Positions 49,475-61,053 of a DNA stretch of 64,000 bases are shown here, piece after piece; within the stretch, counting starts at the first letter, position 1; every line of letters starts with the position of its first letter. Made by a program: the position numbers and the translations under genes. The stretch lies in contig JAECUM010001904.1 of NCBI GenBank assembly GCA_016617855.1, forward strand, positions 1 through 64,000, written 5' to 3'. This DNA comes from Megalonaias nervosa (lineage: Eukaryota; Mollusca; Bivalvia; Unionida; Unionidae). Below the pieces are notes generated by a model. It searched no databases, had not been told where the DNA came from, and was given only the letters and a program-made list of their open reading frames with translations.

Positions 49475-51575
49475 CCTAAACATCGAACCAACTTCCAATG
49501 TATTAGGATTTGCTTTGTTCTTTATTTATAAATCTTTTTGAATGTGAGTAATACTAGATAATAGTAATAAGTATGAGGGAGGAGAGTGATACCCGCCCAA
49601 ACCACCTCTGTGTCTCAATTAGAAAAAATTAACTTCCTATTTATCGTCAGGAGTTAGCCAATGATATGATAAAAGTACCGTTAAAAGCAAGAACAACAAA
49701 ACCATCCCCATGTTTATAACAACACTAATCCTTTACAGCACTCTCCATCTAATAAGGGATGCCTGCCTTCAACAAGCGGTAAATTGAACCAACATTATAT
49801 GTCACATTAATTACGTGCAGGTACATCTATAAAATACAGGTGACGATATTTGGAGAAAATATGCATTTTTAATATATCGGTACTTTAGTTTTCTTTCAAT
49901 CATGGAAGAGATACGATACTGGTTACAATACAAAATCATAAGTTAATATCATGCATGCCCATCTAAACATAGAATAGCGTTTTGTATGCCGATTAATGAC
50001 TATGTATCTGTGATTCTCACGGTAGTAATAAAACAAAAGGAGATACGACCTATCTACCATCTCATTTTCCAAAGATATTAAGTCGAAACGTGTAATAATG
50101 CTGTAGAAATTGAAGGCTGTGATTTTTGTCCACGACATGTGCTAAAGCTTCGTCCAATTATTTAAGAATGTTTTATCCCATCGATACAATTGCATGGGTA
50201 TGGGGTTGGATATCGGTAATGTTATACACACAGCACATTGGATGGAAGGTGTAGACGGGCTTGGCTATCATTAGAGCTCAAGGAATTTTCTTTCTGCAAA
50301 CCAATACTATTCGCACGTTTGCCGACGATTGCAAGTGACCCCTTAATGTACGGTATTTATCTCCCAAACAATATAGATTACGTATTCGTCCCCTTAGTAA
50401 ATAATTTATGGATTTTTGAACTCTCGCATTTCTCTGTGGCATAGCAAGTACGCCCACCTGGACATGATAAATCTACAACATATTTAGAGTACTTGTAATA
50501 TTTCACATTCAACTTCAATCAAATTAGCCTTTTTCCGATCCATATCCAAGCAAAGAAGAATACTGCCTTGTTCCTAAATTGTAAAGCAAACAAGTAGATA
50601 ATACTCTAAAAATAGTTTTTTGCTAAAAAAATAGATATAATACCTGGACGAAATCATCATAATCGAAATTTACAAAGGTAATAGTCTTATAAAAGTTTAG
50701 AAGATCCTGAAAGTTCTGCTAATTTGAATTTAATTTAATTAAAGTTATTATACATATAAGTTATTGATACTGAATATGAGTTTGAGTTTTGGATAAAACG
50801 TTCTAAGAATGCCAATACGTTAGACATGCAATGTCTACAATCGTCTTTTCGTAAAGTAGTATTCTCTAATAGTTCCAGTAAAAGAGGGCTAAACAGTTGA
50901 ATTAGTTTACATATCAGGTTCATCATATTAATCCGAAACAAATACATTAACTACGTTTGATACGTTCCTCCTATCCACCATGGCAGTTTTAAACAGCACT
51001 AATAACAAACGCCTTAATTTAAATGCGAAATTTGAAACTAAATTGCATTTGAGATATATTGCGTGTGCTATTTTTTATTATCTGTGGTATGTCCAATTGT
51101 TTCACTAAATAGTGACTTTCAAGATACTGTTCAAAGCAATATAAATGATTGTGACCCTTTGCATTCATTATTAAATATAGAAACAATATTTAGGGTAAAT
51201 CCAGTCTTTCTCGATTTTCTTACCTTCTTGTGCGAGTACCGTTATAATGTTATAAACATTTTGTGATCTTCAGGACGAGATAATATTTTCTGAACAAGGA
51301 AGTGTGTCTTATGAAATCGATACGCAGGTATTTTCACGATACCTGTTTGAAAGCTAGAAAGATATAGATTACACTTGGACAAGGAAGATAAAATAATTCT
51401 ACACGACACACCCCAATTTCAAATTGTTCAGTGGCATAGGTATTGTGTTTGAATACGCATGTGGGCGCCCTCGTGTGTGCATCTTGGCACGAAATTAAGG
51501 TAAACTGTTGCAGAGCAATACTAAGCAAAGTTCCAAGCGCACACAGCATTTGGGTTTATCAGTGACCTTATTTAT
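49475..51575 (+). repeat. Diverged 2.1-kb duplicated segment, copy 2
   Basis: Matches copy 1 at 41530-43185. It carries about 600 extra bases (roughly 50590-51195) with no match in copy 1, and the frames seen in copy 1 are broken here. Confidence 0.85.
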
Positions 51576-51820
51576 TACGACTGATCTTAACACAGCTGAA
51601 CGTTGACCAACAATTTTCTTGTCATATTTTAACACGTTGTAACCTTGTGCATTCGACCGCTCCGGTGGCCTAGTGGTTAGAGCGTCCGCCTCGGATGCGG
51701 GAGGTCGCGGGTTAGAACCCCGACCGGGTCATACCAAAGACTTACAAAAATGGTACTAACAGCTGCCTCGCTTGGCGCTCAGCATTAAGAGGTTAGTAAT
51801 CTATATCTTTCTAGCTTTCA
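51348..51820. repeat. Perfect 23-nt inverted repeat spanning the SINE head
   Basis: Positions 51348-51370 are the exact reverse complement of 51798-51820. The right arm begins exactly where the SINE body breaks off. Confidence 0.9.
51655..51797 (+). mobile_element. tRNA-derived SINE, copy 3, truncated
   Basis: The best-preserved head of the three: A box TGGCCTAGTGG at 51666, B box GGGTTAGAACCCC at 51710 (one base off the usual GGTTCGAACCC). The body stops after GCTCAGCATTAAGAGGTTAG, about 100 bp short of the other copies. Confidence 0.85.
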
Positions 51821-53360
51821 GAAGCAAAAAAAATCTGCAAATACAAATACAAATGAAAAAAGACGTGAGGCTATTATGGAGAAGTAGAAAAAGAAGAAGC
51901 ATAATGCAATTTAGATTCAAATAAGTAGAACTGGAAAGCGGAAGGTGGTACTCAGCCAAAAAATTTGGTCAATACTCCCATAAACCCAGACATCACAAAT
52001 TTGCTGAAGAGGTCACGAATTGTTTCCATAGTGATTATATCATTATAGTCCTCATTTTGACAATATTTCTGATAAGCTGAAAGCCCCAAGAAAGCGCTAG
52101 ACTTTGTTACTACATAGGGCACTTATTGGCAAAGATTGTGAAGTGCAGATACAACCAGACGTAAAGTGAAAGAATCCAGTTATATGGCAATTATATCAGG
52201 AGTAAATGAATTAGTGTTCAAAGACAGGAATTGACACGTTTTTGTCAATATCTGGAAAAATGTATTGCTGTAGTTTACAGAAAATTAACCACATTTTATA
52301 TCCATTATAATATTTAAGAAAAATATTATTTTCTTGAGATAAATAAAAGTAAAATCTCCAGCTCAAAATAAAATAGCAGAAACCCCCTCTCCTAAAAGTG
52401 AATGGGCAGTTCCTTATAAAACAAAAATGAATGTGGTTTATGTATGATAATTGATGCAAAAGTTGTGACCTAAAAACTGCTACTGAAGTGGAATGATTAA
52501 GCTTATACCATAGCTGACAGTCCGTGAAAGACATTGTGTTCTCGTATAAAAGTGTTTTGATAAACACAGGAAACGTTGATAATGAGACCTACAATTTACT
52601 AGCTACATTATTGATTTAATAGACAGGGGAACTTTGTTTGAGAAGTAAAACCCCGGGGAAGGTATTTGTCAAAGAGAGCCAATGCACAAAAAGTACACTT
52701 AGTAAACGAGAAAAATATTCATTGGGCTAGAGCAAATATGTAACATTCAAACATAAAACAACTCTTGTCCTTAAATTTTAAGTAGAATCCGCAGTCTTAC
52801 AAAGGAATACACGTATTTAATACATTAATATACGATAAATGGTTATTTTGCGTGTTTTTCTCAGTATACGAGTTTTTTTTTCCAAAGTTGGATTTGGTTC
52901 GAATATAATTCACAACATAGCACTTAGCGACCATGTTGGTATCGTTGACATGTGACATGCATATGACTAAAGACCACAAACATAATCAAAATTGTAATAT
53001 TGAAATACAAATTGTGACAAATAACAATGCTTTATAAGATAAAATAAAACCAAGTTTGTAATTATTGTCCTGTTAATATGATTCATTTCGTTCCAAGATT
53101 GATCTGGATTGCCTATACATTCCTTAATGATTGGACACTATTGAAATCCAGACAGTGAAAAAGTACGATGATTCATACCAAAGGAAAATATACAGCGGTA
53201 GTGCCGTATAGCAGTAATACCACGAGCCTCCAGAAATTAATGAAGGTAAAAATGTGATCTGAATTCTGATGCATTAAAGTTACATGTGCACCAACGAATC
53301 TTCCGGGCTCATGTACGTGTAGTTTTATTATATGCGTCCCATTGCTATTAAATTGACCGC
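51821..53360. other. No gene recognised
   Basis: The longest frame (52211-52567, minus) has no recognisable motif or composition typical of protein. Confidence 0.45.
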
Positions 53361-53363
53361 TTA

Positions 53364-54640
<1,277 letters not shown>

Positions 54641-54649
54641 CAAAGAGGG

Positions 54650-54900
54650 TTTTAGCTCAGAAAACCCACACCTCCTTTAAAATAATTATATTCTGACATT
54701 TTTTTACAACCTCAGAGACACCCTCTATCTCAAAAAACCACCCTCCTCCAAATTTGTATCTCAAAAATAATGAAATTTTGAAACCCAAAGAGGATGCTGT
54801 CTCAAAACACCCACCTACCTCTCCAAGTTTGAATATGATGATGCTGTCTCAGAAACACCAAACCCCACTCCCAAATTTTGGAGAGGTTGAAAGAGGTTCC
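54650..54900 (+). repeat. Degenerate short repeats (CTCAAAAACACCC type)
   Basis: Worn units with CTGTCTCAAAACACCC followed by CTCCAAATTTG recur four or five times. The open frame across them is a by-product. Confidence 0.5.
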
Positions 54901-55139
54901 CGAACCTTAGATTTATTTCTATTTAAACAAAATATTTTATAAGATAGGATATCAAATAACGTCAGTACGACATGTTGGATTTGATTTAACAAACAGATTT
55001 TTTAAAAGATTTAATTCAGCTTCAAGCTATAGTAACATTTTGTCAAAAATATATTAGAAAAATATTTTCACTTACCTGTTCAAGGGTAAATCCTCTAGCA
55101 GAAATGGCCACGAAGAAAATTCTAACTGCCTTTTATATC

Positions 55140-55365
55140 GTTATTCTGGGAAAATCCATTGCAAATTACCTATCTTTAACCTTGATTCCAGAATATTCTG
55201 GAGTAGGCGTTATTTTAGGAAAATCCATTGAAAATTACCTATCTTTAACCTGATTTCGGCGTTATTTTAGGAAAAGCCATTGCAAATTACCTATCTTTCA
55301 CCTGATTTCGGCGTTATTTTAGGAAAAGCCATTGGAAATTCCCTATCTTTAACCTACAAAGTTTC
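55140..55365 (+). repeat. Four tandem units of about 58 bp
   Basis: Each unit contains GGCGTTATTTTAGGAAAA, CCATTG and AATTACCTATCTTTAACCTG with few differences; the first unit is the most diverged. Confidence 0.9.
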
Positions 55366-55936
55366 AGAATGATCACATAATCTAGTTATTATGGAAATTT
55401 CGTGTGGGCACTATGACGGCATCAGAATTTTCCTTTGTAATCATTTTGCAAGAGAATTTATGCATTTAATCTCCAAGGGAAACCAAATCTATACAATTTA
55501 TAACAATATTATGCTTTACTATCTTTACAAAACGCTCTGTATTGATTTTTATTCACAGCTATCTAGCAAGACTATTGCACTGGCAAAGAGACAAATATAT
55601 TAGTTGTGTAAGGAATATTCAAGTGGCAAAGCTTTCTTAGTATCTATGCTCATGAAAGACTATTCACATGATCGGATATCAAACGAATAGACTGCAATTT
55701 ATTTTTCATCATATATCATAGAAAACCAAAGCATTTTGTCATTTACTCGTACACGATTTTGAAAACATTTTTCTATATATTTTCAGAGAATGGGAAGTAG
55801 GATATGAATGGGGGGTTTGAGTCAATTTTATCTGTTTCCATAGATCAAACATTTTAAGCCTTCTATTTTAACAAAAATGGTGAAACCTATCTCATAAACA
55901 AAAATACAAGGAAGAAAGACAGTTATATCTAACTGT
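55366..55936. other. Left flank of the Polinton-like element; terminus not found
   Basis: No gene. The left terminal inverted repeat should lie here or a little further left, but it cannot be recognised without the right end, which is outside the window. Confidence 0.4.
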
Positions 55937-56389
55937 TTAAAGAATTTCATCGTCTATCACTAGAACATCAACACTCGCTATTAAGTTTAATATACTGTCA
56001 TGATTATACAAATAAAATTTAATTACACCGGTTACTTTTCGACGACATTCAAATAGTTCTTTCATTGCTATCTTACTGAGAAGATACTTACTACCTTTTT
56101 CAAAAACCTTCGACCGGTCTAAGTCTATATTAATTTTTGTATACCGTTGCTGGCTGATCGGATCATGAAAATTGTCACATTTTAGTGCAAGCTCGTCTCG
56201 CAAACTTTCGAGATAATTAAAATATTTGCTATCGTCTGATCTGATAAGGGAGAGTTTGATTCTGTTAAATTTACTAAAACAAATACCTGAAATTTCATCG
56301 TTAAATTCAAATGATAATTGCTGGTTATTAACCATTATCTTTTTGATTTTGCTATTAACTCCATCAACTAATGTTAAGTTTTCGAGCAT
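55937..56389 (-). CDS. Unknown protein downstream of polymerase B
   Basis: An intact 150-codon frame starting with ATG, 12 bases after the polymerase stop and on the same strand, so probably read from the same transcript. It begins MLENLTLVDGVNSKIKKIMV and ends with an acidic VLVIDDEIL. It has no signal peptide, membrane segment or known motif that I recognise; mixed charged and hydrophobic residues suggest a small soluble protein. It is one of the few undamaged frames of the element. Confidence 0.55.
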   Translation of the reverse strand: MLENLTLVDGVNSKIKKIMVNNQQLSFEFNDEISGICFSKFNRIKLSLIRSDDSKYFNYLESLRDELALKCDNFHDPISQQRYTKINIDLDRSKVFEKGSKYLLSKIAMKELFECRRKVTGVIKFYLYNHDSILNLIASVDVLVIDDEIL

Positions 56390-56401
56390 TATTTCTGATG
56401 T

Positions 56402-59177
56402 TTAGACAAAATTACTTGCATAATGTCCAAGTGCTAGTGTATTAATTCCGTCCCTGCAATATCTTTTATCAGCAAAAATACTTAGTCCCCGTTTTATAAT
56501 TGTTTCCGTTTCAAGTTTGTGAAGATTTGTTCTGATAACATTTGTTTTGATAAAACTGACGCTATTGTTTAGCGCTGCTTTAAAATCGTCAAAATTCATC
56601 ATCTTTTTCACATATCCTCGAGGAATACCTTTTGCGTTTTTGTAAGTTTATTGTCATCTAATATGACAGCATACATCTTACTCTTTAGTCCGACAAACTC
56701 CCTAACTGGCATAAATATAAATTCATCTTTCAGTTTTCCAATAACTTTCTTTTTCGAATTATCTTGAAATTTACTACATTCTGGATAATCTCATAAATCA
56801 AACAAATCTTTATTATTGTAAATATCCTGATAGACATCTTCAAATTTTATATTATAAACTAGCGAATCTGTATCAGTAAATAGCAACTCCGAATCTGGCC
56901 ATTGCTTTTTTGTAAAATTATAGTGAAAATCGTCCATCAGCCACGTCGATATATCAAGTACAGCTGCACTAACATAAATTGGTTTATTTAACTCTAAATT
57001 TTCTTTTGTCGTTGTATTGCAACAAGATTTTCATTAAATATTTTTAAATTAACAAAACCATCATCATTAACTAATTTATTTCTGCGATTTATGTCATTAA
57101 CAATTTCAATATTGACTCGCTTTCAAATATTTTCCATCGTCTTACCGAACACCGAGTTATTCATTAACTTGAAAAAGTTTTTCTCAAATTCGGTTTTAGC
57201 CACAGCACGACGTTTCGTATTTAAGTCAATATAATTTGCCATCCACCTCGAGTGATTAAACTTTAGCACGCAATGTACTTTTCTCAGAATTAGTCCAGCA
57301 TATACTGCTTGTTTTAAATTTTTGTAGTGCATAACGTAATTTCTTTTATTTAACAGATTTGGAACTAACTTATTAACAATCGAATTTTTTGCTGTTGTCA
57401 TTGATCGTTGTTCAGGCGATAATAAACTATAATCAGTCATCATTGATTCTGCGCAAAACGGAAAATCGTTATGTAGATTGTGTAACGAACTAGGATAATC
57501 TAGATCAACTTCAACAAAATATGAAAAATCTGAAAAATCATTATTAATCTTTCTAGGTAAATTTTTCCAGTTTCTCTAAGAAATTGTTCTGGAGTTATCC
57601 AATGAAATCCACTATACGGCATTGGTTCTGACATCGCATAATCATACAAATTATTAGTATCCAGATAAATAATATAGTTGGATGTGAGATTTTTATTATT
57701 ATATTTTAGATATTTATTATTAGCCGCTGCATGTTTTTTGTTATAACGCTAATTCCGCCTCTGATACCTTTTTCAATATAGTTAAACATATCAACATCTG
57801 TCAAGAGATCTAATTCCATCTTACTCGTTTTTAACAGAGCGTCCCATGACAATCCAGGTGAGGAATAATACGAACAGGGGTCTAATCCATAATTTTTATG
57901 ACTAACTTGACGAAAACTCTCAAAAACATCTGCTAGCAATAATACATCTGCTTTCAAATATAAATCATAGTAATCACCAAATGTTTTACAACTAAATTTA
58001 TTCCAAATATCATGTGCATATTTGTACTCGTCATCTGTGATATTTTCATTTTTGAGTTGCGAGTAAAATTTATCTTTATCAGGAAGAGAAGTTTCATTAT
58101 AACTTTATCGGAGTTGAAAATTTATCGTTAGCGCAACAAACTACTTTAAAAGCTACTCCGCAAGGAATATGTTGTTGTATTTTTCTAGTACTTGATTTAT
58201 TCGGTTTATTTTCTGCTCCAACCATAGGAAAGAGTATACACTCGAAATTAGCGTAAATAACAAAAGGAACATTTAGTTTATGATCATAATTTTTAAATCT
58301 TAATATTTTTTTTTTTCTTTAGGCATAGTTGTTTTTTGAACGTTGACACAGTATTTGACATGATCTTTCAGTCTTTCATCTTTAGAAAAACATTGTAAAC
58401 AACGGTAGCAGAAATATTTTTTTATTTTTATTTTTACTATACTGTCTGCCAACTAAGCCGTTAAAGTTTTTTTATCCAACAATAATGTCCCTGATAAAAT
58501 AATAAATGTATTGTATCCTGTGTAGCATTTTCTGAGATATATCTCGGGTAAACATTTTCTTTCTCATCTAATCCGAAAATATTTACTGAGATACTGTTTT
58601 GTTTTTCAAACTTTGGTATATGATTTTCCCCTACTGGAAAGTCAATGCCATTAAAATTTAGTTCGTCTTTGTACGGAAAATACTTATTAACACGATCAGC
58701 ATTTTTTTCTTTCGGAAACATCGCAGAAAGAATAGACCATTGAAAACATTTGTTATCATTGTTTTTGACATTTATACAGCATTTTTTGTTTTTAATTTTT
58801 TGAGGGAGATCGACGTACAAACTACCGCGAAGCATGTTATATTTTGCTGTGTGAAATAAAACTTCTTTTATCATTTCAAATTTCCAACCCGATCCTGATG
58901 CAGTAAATTCTTCTAATTTTTTGTTTATTTCTTGATGTATTTCATCGGCGACTGTGGCAATGTTTGTTCCAGTTAATATTTTTCTTGATTTAGCTGTTAG
59001 ATATGGTTCCGAAATTTCGCTGTCAAAACTTTTTCTTTCAAAAATTACATCAAGTACATCCTCAACTGCGTGTAACTTTGATAAAATCGTATGATATTGG
59101 ACTATAAGTTTGATACTTTTATGAGCCGCAAGTTCTTTGATATAACAGGTTGTAAAAGATGAAATAAATTTGTGGAG
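56402..59177 (-). pseudogene. polB: Polinton-type protein-primed DNA polymerase B
   Basis: About 925 codons, near the expected length, copy the linear element DNA in the nucleus. Read 5' to 3' on the minus strand: amino-terminal domain (59177-58461; QWSILSAMFP, FQ-like GHYCWIKKL end), a Cys/His zinc-finger stretch (58440-58330; FCYRCLQCFS, DHVKYC), exonuclease motif I VIYANFECI near 58240 (the usual DxE reads NxE), YLKADVLLLADVFESFR near 57960-57900, motif A YLDTNNLYDYAMSEPMP near 57690-57640, motif B KNFFKLMNNSVFGKTMEN near 57170-57125, motif C LLFTDTDSLVYN near 56880-56850, and the end DKRYCRDGINTLALGHYA. Lesions: in-frame TGA at 57123-57125 and 56791-56793, frameshifts near 58460, 58400, 58310, 58105, 57725, 57580 and 56640. 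There is no clear start codon. Palm catalytic residues are intact, exonuclease and reading frame are not. Confidence 0.93.
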
Positions 59178-59332
59178 TTAAAATTTGCTAAAATATTTTG
59201 ATCATCAAATTTGTAACTATTATCGTAACCAGAAAATGCTGAAGCAATTTTTTTCTGTTTTGATAATGTTCTTTTTAGCAATATCTCGCAATTTTAACAT
59301 TATATATATATATAGTAATATTTTATATTTAA

Positions 59333-59444
59333 TTGAATTTTTTTTTTTAAGATTCCTAATTAGAGATATGAAAAACCTTATAGTATAAATTGAATTTTGT
59401 TTTTTAAGATTCCTAATTAGAGATATGAAAAACCTCATAGTATA
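59333..59444 (+). promoter_or_regulatory. Duplicated 57-bp leader upstream of the HNH gene
   Basis: Two direct copies (59333-59389 and 59390-59444) differ by a few bases and T-run length. The second ends exactly at the HNH start codon in TAGTATAATG; the first has TAGTATAAAT at the same place. A TATA-rich run (59301-59315) lies just upstream. Promoter function is inferred from position only. Confidence 0.5.
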
Positions 59445-60269
59445 ATGACAGAAATTTTGAGATATCTGAGATTGACAGCGGAAGAGCAAGAATTTTATCA
59501 TGTGCACCCAAAGTACAATTTATATGCAGCAAATATGTTAGGTTCTGTTATTAACATAGAATCTAAAAAATCTGTTGGCATATCAACACCAGCTGGTGTA
59601 TTAATTTCAGTAAAAGGCGATAATACAGAAAGAATTAAAATGTTTAGAAAAGATTTTATTTATACTTTGTTTTGCGACGATATTCCAGAAGGACAACAAG
59701 TTTATCGAGTAAATAGCGCAGTTGCTGATGATAATATTGAAAATTTAGCATTACAAAATGAATTTCAACTTCATCCAGTATTTGATTTATATGAAGCTAA
59801 TGATAAGGGAATTATTCGACATATAAGAACAAAAAAAGTTGTTGGAAATTTGAAGAACAGTGGATATCTTGGTGTTAATGTACGTGGAACAAAAACTAAT
59901 TTTGTTTATTATCAATCTCATCGTTTTGTGTTTGAAACTTTTAACGGACTAATACCTAATAGTTTAGTTGTTGATCATAAAAATGGTATTAAAACAGATA
60001 ATCGTTTGGAAAATTTAGATTTGGTTACGCCAAAAGAAAACACAAGACGTGGAGCCGGTTTTGACGGTTCTAATTTTAAAAATCCAAAAAGATCAGTTGT
60101 TTCAATAAATCTCGAAACTTTTGAAGAAATAAAATTTAAATCAATAACATCTGCGGCAAAATATCATAAAATTCATCCAAATGCAGTAAAATTTGTAGCT
60201 GATAATGTAACTAAATCAGCAACGTCAATGTTGACATTTGATAGATTTAATTTTAAATACGATAACTAA
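59445..60269 (+). CDS. HNH homing-type endonuclease with duplicated module and NUMOD1-like tail
   Basis: An intact 274-codon gene. The carboxy-terminal module (about residues 110-200) has SHRFVFETFNG and VVDHKNGIKTDNRLENLDL, an HNH_3-type ββα-metal site with D177/H178 and N186. Residues 216-255 resemble the NUMOD1 DNA-binding module (SAAKYHKIHPNAVKFV). The amino-terminal module (residues 20-105) is an evident copy: HPKYNLYAANMLGSVINI pairs with HPVFDLYEANDKGIIRHI, but the Asp-His pair is replaced by Tyr-Arg at 87-88 and N186 by Asp at 96, so it should be catalytically dead and may bind DNA. Such enzymes nick or cut specific DNA and are common in phages and large DNA viruses. It lies opposite to its neighbours and overlaps the next gene's end by 17 bp. 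It alone is intact among the conserved genes. Confidence 0.85.
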   Translation: MTEILRYLRLTAEEQEFYHVHPKYNLYAANMLGSVINIESKKSVGISTPAGVLISVKGDNTERIKMFRKDFIYTLFCDDIPEGQQVYRVNSAVADDNIENLALQNEFQLHPVFDLYEANDKGIIRHIRTKKVVGNLKNSGYLGVNVRGTKTNFVYYQSHRFVFETFNGLIPNSLVVDHKNGIKTDNRLENLDLVTPKENTRRGAGFDGSNFKNPKRSVVSINLETFEEIKFKSITSAAKYHKIHPNAVKFVADNVTKSATSMLTFDRFNFKYDN

Positions 60270-60534
60270 TGATATTTTCTAGATCATTTCGAGTAAGACA
60301 ATTATGACTAAATTCCATAATATCATCTCGATTAAATCGTAATGTCATCATTTTATCTGTATCAGGTTTTATTTTTTCTGCTGCTGTTAATAAAAATTTG
60401 TCAGCTTCGCCTAATCTTACCATAACATCAACAAAATAAAAATTATGTCACAACAAACAATTTCGAATTGCCTCAGCTAATTCTTTGTGATTTAATATAT
60501 TAACTCTTTGATGATATTGTATTTCTCCAAACAT
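60253..60534 (-). pseudogene. Small unknown protein with one in-frame TGA
   Basis: An ATG at 60532-60534 opens a 93-codon frame that reads MFGEIQYHQRVNILNHKELA and, beyond a TGA at 60448-60450 (codon 29), FYFVDVMVRLGEADKFLLTA and NRDDIMEFSHNCLTRNDLEN, to a stop at 60253. Coherent charged/hydrophobic text on both sides of the stop suggests a real gene with one nonsense mutation. Its end overlaps the HNH gene tail to tail. No family recognised. Confidence 0.55.
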
Positions 60535-60572
60535 TCTTATTATTTATTAATTAGATAAATATTATTATAATA

Positions 60573-61053
60573 ATGAACTTAACTGAGAGACTGGCTGCAC
60601 TATATTCGGGAGATTTTGTTTTAGTTTCAAATTTTACATTAAAAAATATTTCTAATGATAGATTAGCTAGCTATACTGAAAATGATATTTTGCATAACTA
60701 TGACGACGAAGATGAAGATGAAGTTGTTAGTAAAAATAATTTAAGCAGACCAACAACTGGGCGATATGATGCTAAGTACCATATTGCTAAAAAAAATAAT
60801 AAAATTTAATTTTACTATCACAGAGCATCAAATATTTTGGCAACTTATAAAACCCTTTTTAAACGTAAAAATAGCTGGACAACAAAGAAATATAAAATAC
60901 GATTTTATTTTTGTTAAAATATTTAATTTAATGCCAGTCGATGATGCAAGAAAATTACATTTAATTTCTCTGTGTAAACCAGTAAAATGTAAATCGGTAT
61001 TAATAAAATACGAAGAAATATATAATAATATTATTCAATCGATATCGACTTAG
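60573..61053 (+). pseudogene. Possible VLTF3-like late transcription factor, one frameshift
   Basis: The frame 60573-60809 (MNLTERLAALYSGDFVLVSN, later SRPTTGRYDAKYHIAKK) and the frame 60766-61053 (FTITEHQIFWQLIKPFLNVK, NIKYDFIFVKIFNLM, IKYEEIYNNII) overlap at an A-rich run near 60787-60800, consistent with a single gene of about 160 codons broken by one indel. The second half resembles the pattern N/KYxFIFxKxFxLM then LxLxKxKxKLxxxxxIWxxI of VLTF3-like proteins of Polintons and poxviruses, which switch on late genes. The resemblance is from memory and moderate. No Cys-rich zinc region was seen. Confidence 0.4.

Noticed and set aside
52211..52567. 118-codon minus-strand frame
   Set aside because: No motif, composition follows the local AT content, and no neighbouring coding signal.
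59220..59507. 95-codon minus-strand frame with a repeated segment
   Set aside because: It is the reverse reading of the duplicated leader of the HNH gene.
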